Below, piece by piece: positions 51,454 to 52,048 of a stretch of DNA of 52,048 nt. Position 1 is the first letter of the stretch; each line of letters starts with the position of its first letter. Origin of the DNA: an uncultured Bacteroidales bacterium (GTDB lineage Bacteria; Bacteroidota; Bacteroidia; Bacteroidales; Bacteroidaceae). The stretch is from positions 92,911-144,958 of the forward strand of contig CACZJU010000005.1 in NCBI GenBank assembly GCA_902781515.1, read 5' to 3'. Below the pieces are notes generated by a model. The model made no database searches. It worked only from the letters and a program-made list of their open reading frames with translations, and was not told where the DNA came from. A program made the position numbers and the translations under genes.

Positions 51454-51553
51454 GCCACTAGTAGCAAGTTACGTAAGAACGGGAAGCAATCATCATTGTC
51501 ATAGGCGACAATCGTGATTGCTTCTAATGGCAAGTCATCTTACATCTAGTGGC
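51454..51553. other. Nested inverted repeat forming a large hairpin
   Basis: GAAGCAATCA (51483-51492) pairs with TGATTGCTTC (51515-51524), continued by ATTGTC (51495-51500) with GACAAT (51507-51512): a 16-bp stem with one 2x2 internal loop. Outer arms GCCACTAG (51454-51461) and CTAGTGGC (51546-51553) pair as well. No gene fits here. May be a cruciform, a binding site or part of an RNA; there is no T-run, so it is not a terminator. Confidence 0.7.
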
Positions 51554-51683
51554 AAGTGTCATCGTTACTAGGAGCAACGCCCACTGCCTCCCGTTCCTTC
51601 TAAACCTGCTTCGAGACATCAGTTCTTTCGCCTTCTACATCCAATTGAACGACCCTTTATGCGAAACATTTTTCCTCATTCCC

Positions 51684-51714
51684 TTTGCGCGTATTAAATA
51701 AATATGTACATTTG
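51684..51714 (+). promoter_or_regulatory. Promoter of the second structured leader
   Basis: TTTG at 51684-51687 and TACATTTG at 51707-51714, spacer 19 bases: a near-perfect match. Confidence 0.85.
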
Positions 51715-51719
51715 CAATG

Positions 51720-51890
51720 TGTTCCGTAAGGGATGCAAGACATATTTGCTCTATAGCCTCTCATTCACCACCACGAGAAAGAGCAAATGCACATTTAGGA
51801 GCTGTCCCAAATGGGCGCAGATTTCTCCCATATATGTGCATGGTTTGTGGTGAACCGAGAGGCGTATGGCGAAGGTCTGCGCCTCTTGTA
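51720..51890 (+). ncRNA. Candidate structured leader RNA with competing helices
   Basis: GCCTCTC and TTCACCAC (51756-51771) pair with GTGGTGAA and GAGAGGC (51847-51863); inside, ATGCACAT (51787-51794) pairs with ATGTGCAT (51834-51841) and a GGAG/CTCC stem closes the top, giving a rod of about 110 bases. Two other helices exclude it: TTTGCTCT (51745-51752) with AGAGCAAA (51780-51787), and GAGGCG (51859-51864) with CGCCTC (51880-51885). The coding start follows at 51936. This looks like a leader switch or a small rod-like RNA (6S-like was considered). Class not recognised. Confidence 0.6.
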
Positions 51891-51935
51891 TTATAATACT
51901 GAAGAGTCAACAGGATAAAACGGACAAAAAAGCAC

Positions 51936-52048
51936 GTGAAAAAAACATGTCTTCTTTTAGGGGCAATTATGCTACTTGTTATGTCAGCCCAAGCACAAAA
52001 ATATAATTTTGGGGATTATATTTATCCTTTCGGCTTCCGTACATACGT
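51936..52048 (+). CDS. Secreted protein, N-terminal part, partial
   Basis: A GTG at 51936 opens a frame running off the window. It encodes KKTCLLLGAIMLLVMSAQAQ, a clear signal peptide, followed by KYNFGDYIYPFGFRTY. No ATG exists before codon 12, so the GTG start is needed for a full signal peptide. The rest is outside the window; family unknown. Confidence 0.6.
   Translation, partial: MKKTCLLLGAIMLLVMSAQAQKYNFGDYIYPFGFRTY

Noticed and set aside
51720-51890. Signal recognition particle RNA or tmRNA
   Set aside because: The conserved SRP GGAA/AGCAGCC loop and tmRNA acceptor and tag reading frame are not seen.

Overview
The window is bacterial and almost certainly from a Prevotella-like member of the Bacteroidales. 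Promoters follow the Bacteroidetes pattern (TTTG, about 20 bases, then TAnnTTTG), most starts lack a Shine-Dalgarno sequence, and several genes belong to families typical of this order (PL11, GH97, DUF3078, DUF4295, BspA-like repeats, RapZ-C fusion). No rRNA, tRNA, IS transposase or CRISPR array was seen.

Layout. 1-5.7 kb: the end of pyruvate formate-lyase, its activase, and a carbohydrate group (PL11 rhamnogalacturonan lyase, GH97 glycosidase, acyltransferase). 5.7-9.3 kb: accessory genes (a broken Fic gene, a DUF4143 ATPase, a small ORF, RhuM). 9.3-24.9 kb: an AT-rich accessory island with a 22-bp repeated element, a promoter, a candidate 300-base structured RNA ending in a terminator, then eleven tightly packed genes. 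They encode two trypsin-like proteases, two secreted TPR-CHAT proteases, a TPR protein, a CHASE2 membrane sensor, a DUF2971 protein and small secreted or membrane proteins. 24.9-26.5 kb: a repeat-rich stretch with a surface-protein fragment. 26.5-41 kb: housekeeping and transport genes (flippase, MFS, S9 peptidase, DUF1846, yidC, DUF3078, engB, kdgK-eda-map-tsaD). 41-50.4 kb: rpmB-rpmG-DUF4295, ftsY-rimO, two HU proteins (one a HU-TM-LysM fusion), an ABC exporter pair, a kinase/RapZ-C fusion and guaA. 50.4-52 kb: tandem repeats, a second copy of the 22-bp element, a RelE-type toxin-antitoxin pair, a large hairpin, a second structured leader RNA and the start of a secreted protein.

The strongest candidate for an undescribed system is the 9.3-24.9 kb island. 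Nearly all of its products carry signal peptides, a lipobox or membrane segments, so it looks like a protease-based signalling or conflict system of the cell envelope: CHASE2 as sensor, TPR proteins as scaffolds, CHAT and trypsin-like proteases as effectors. It appears to be expressed through a structured, terminator-bearing leader whose upstream iterated element is shared with a toxin-antitoxin locus 41 kb away. Function is inferred from domains only; all family calls were made by eye.
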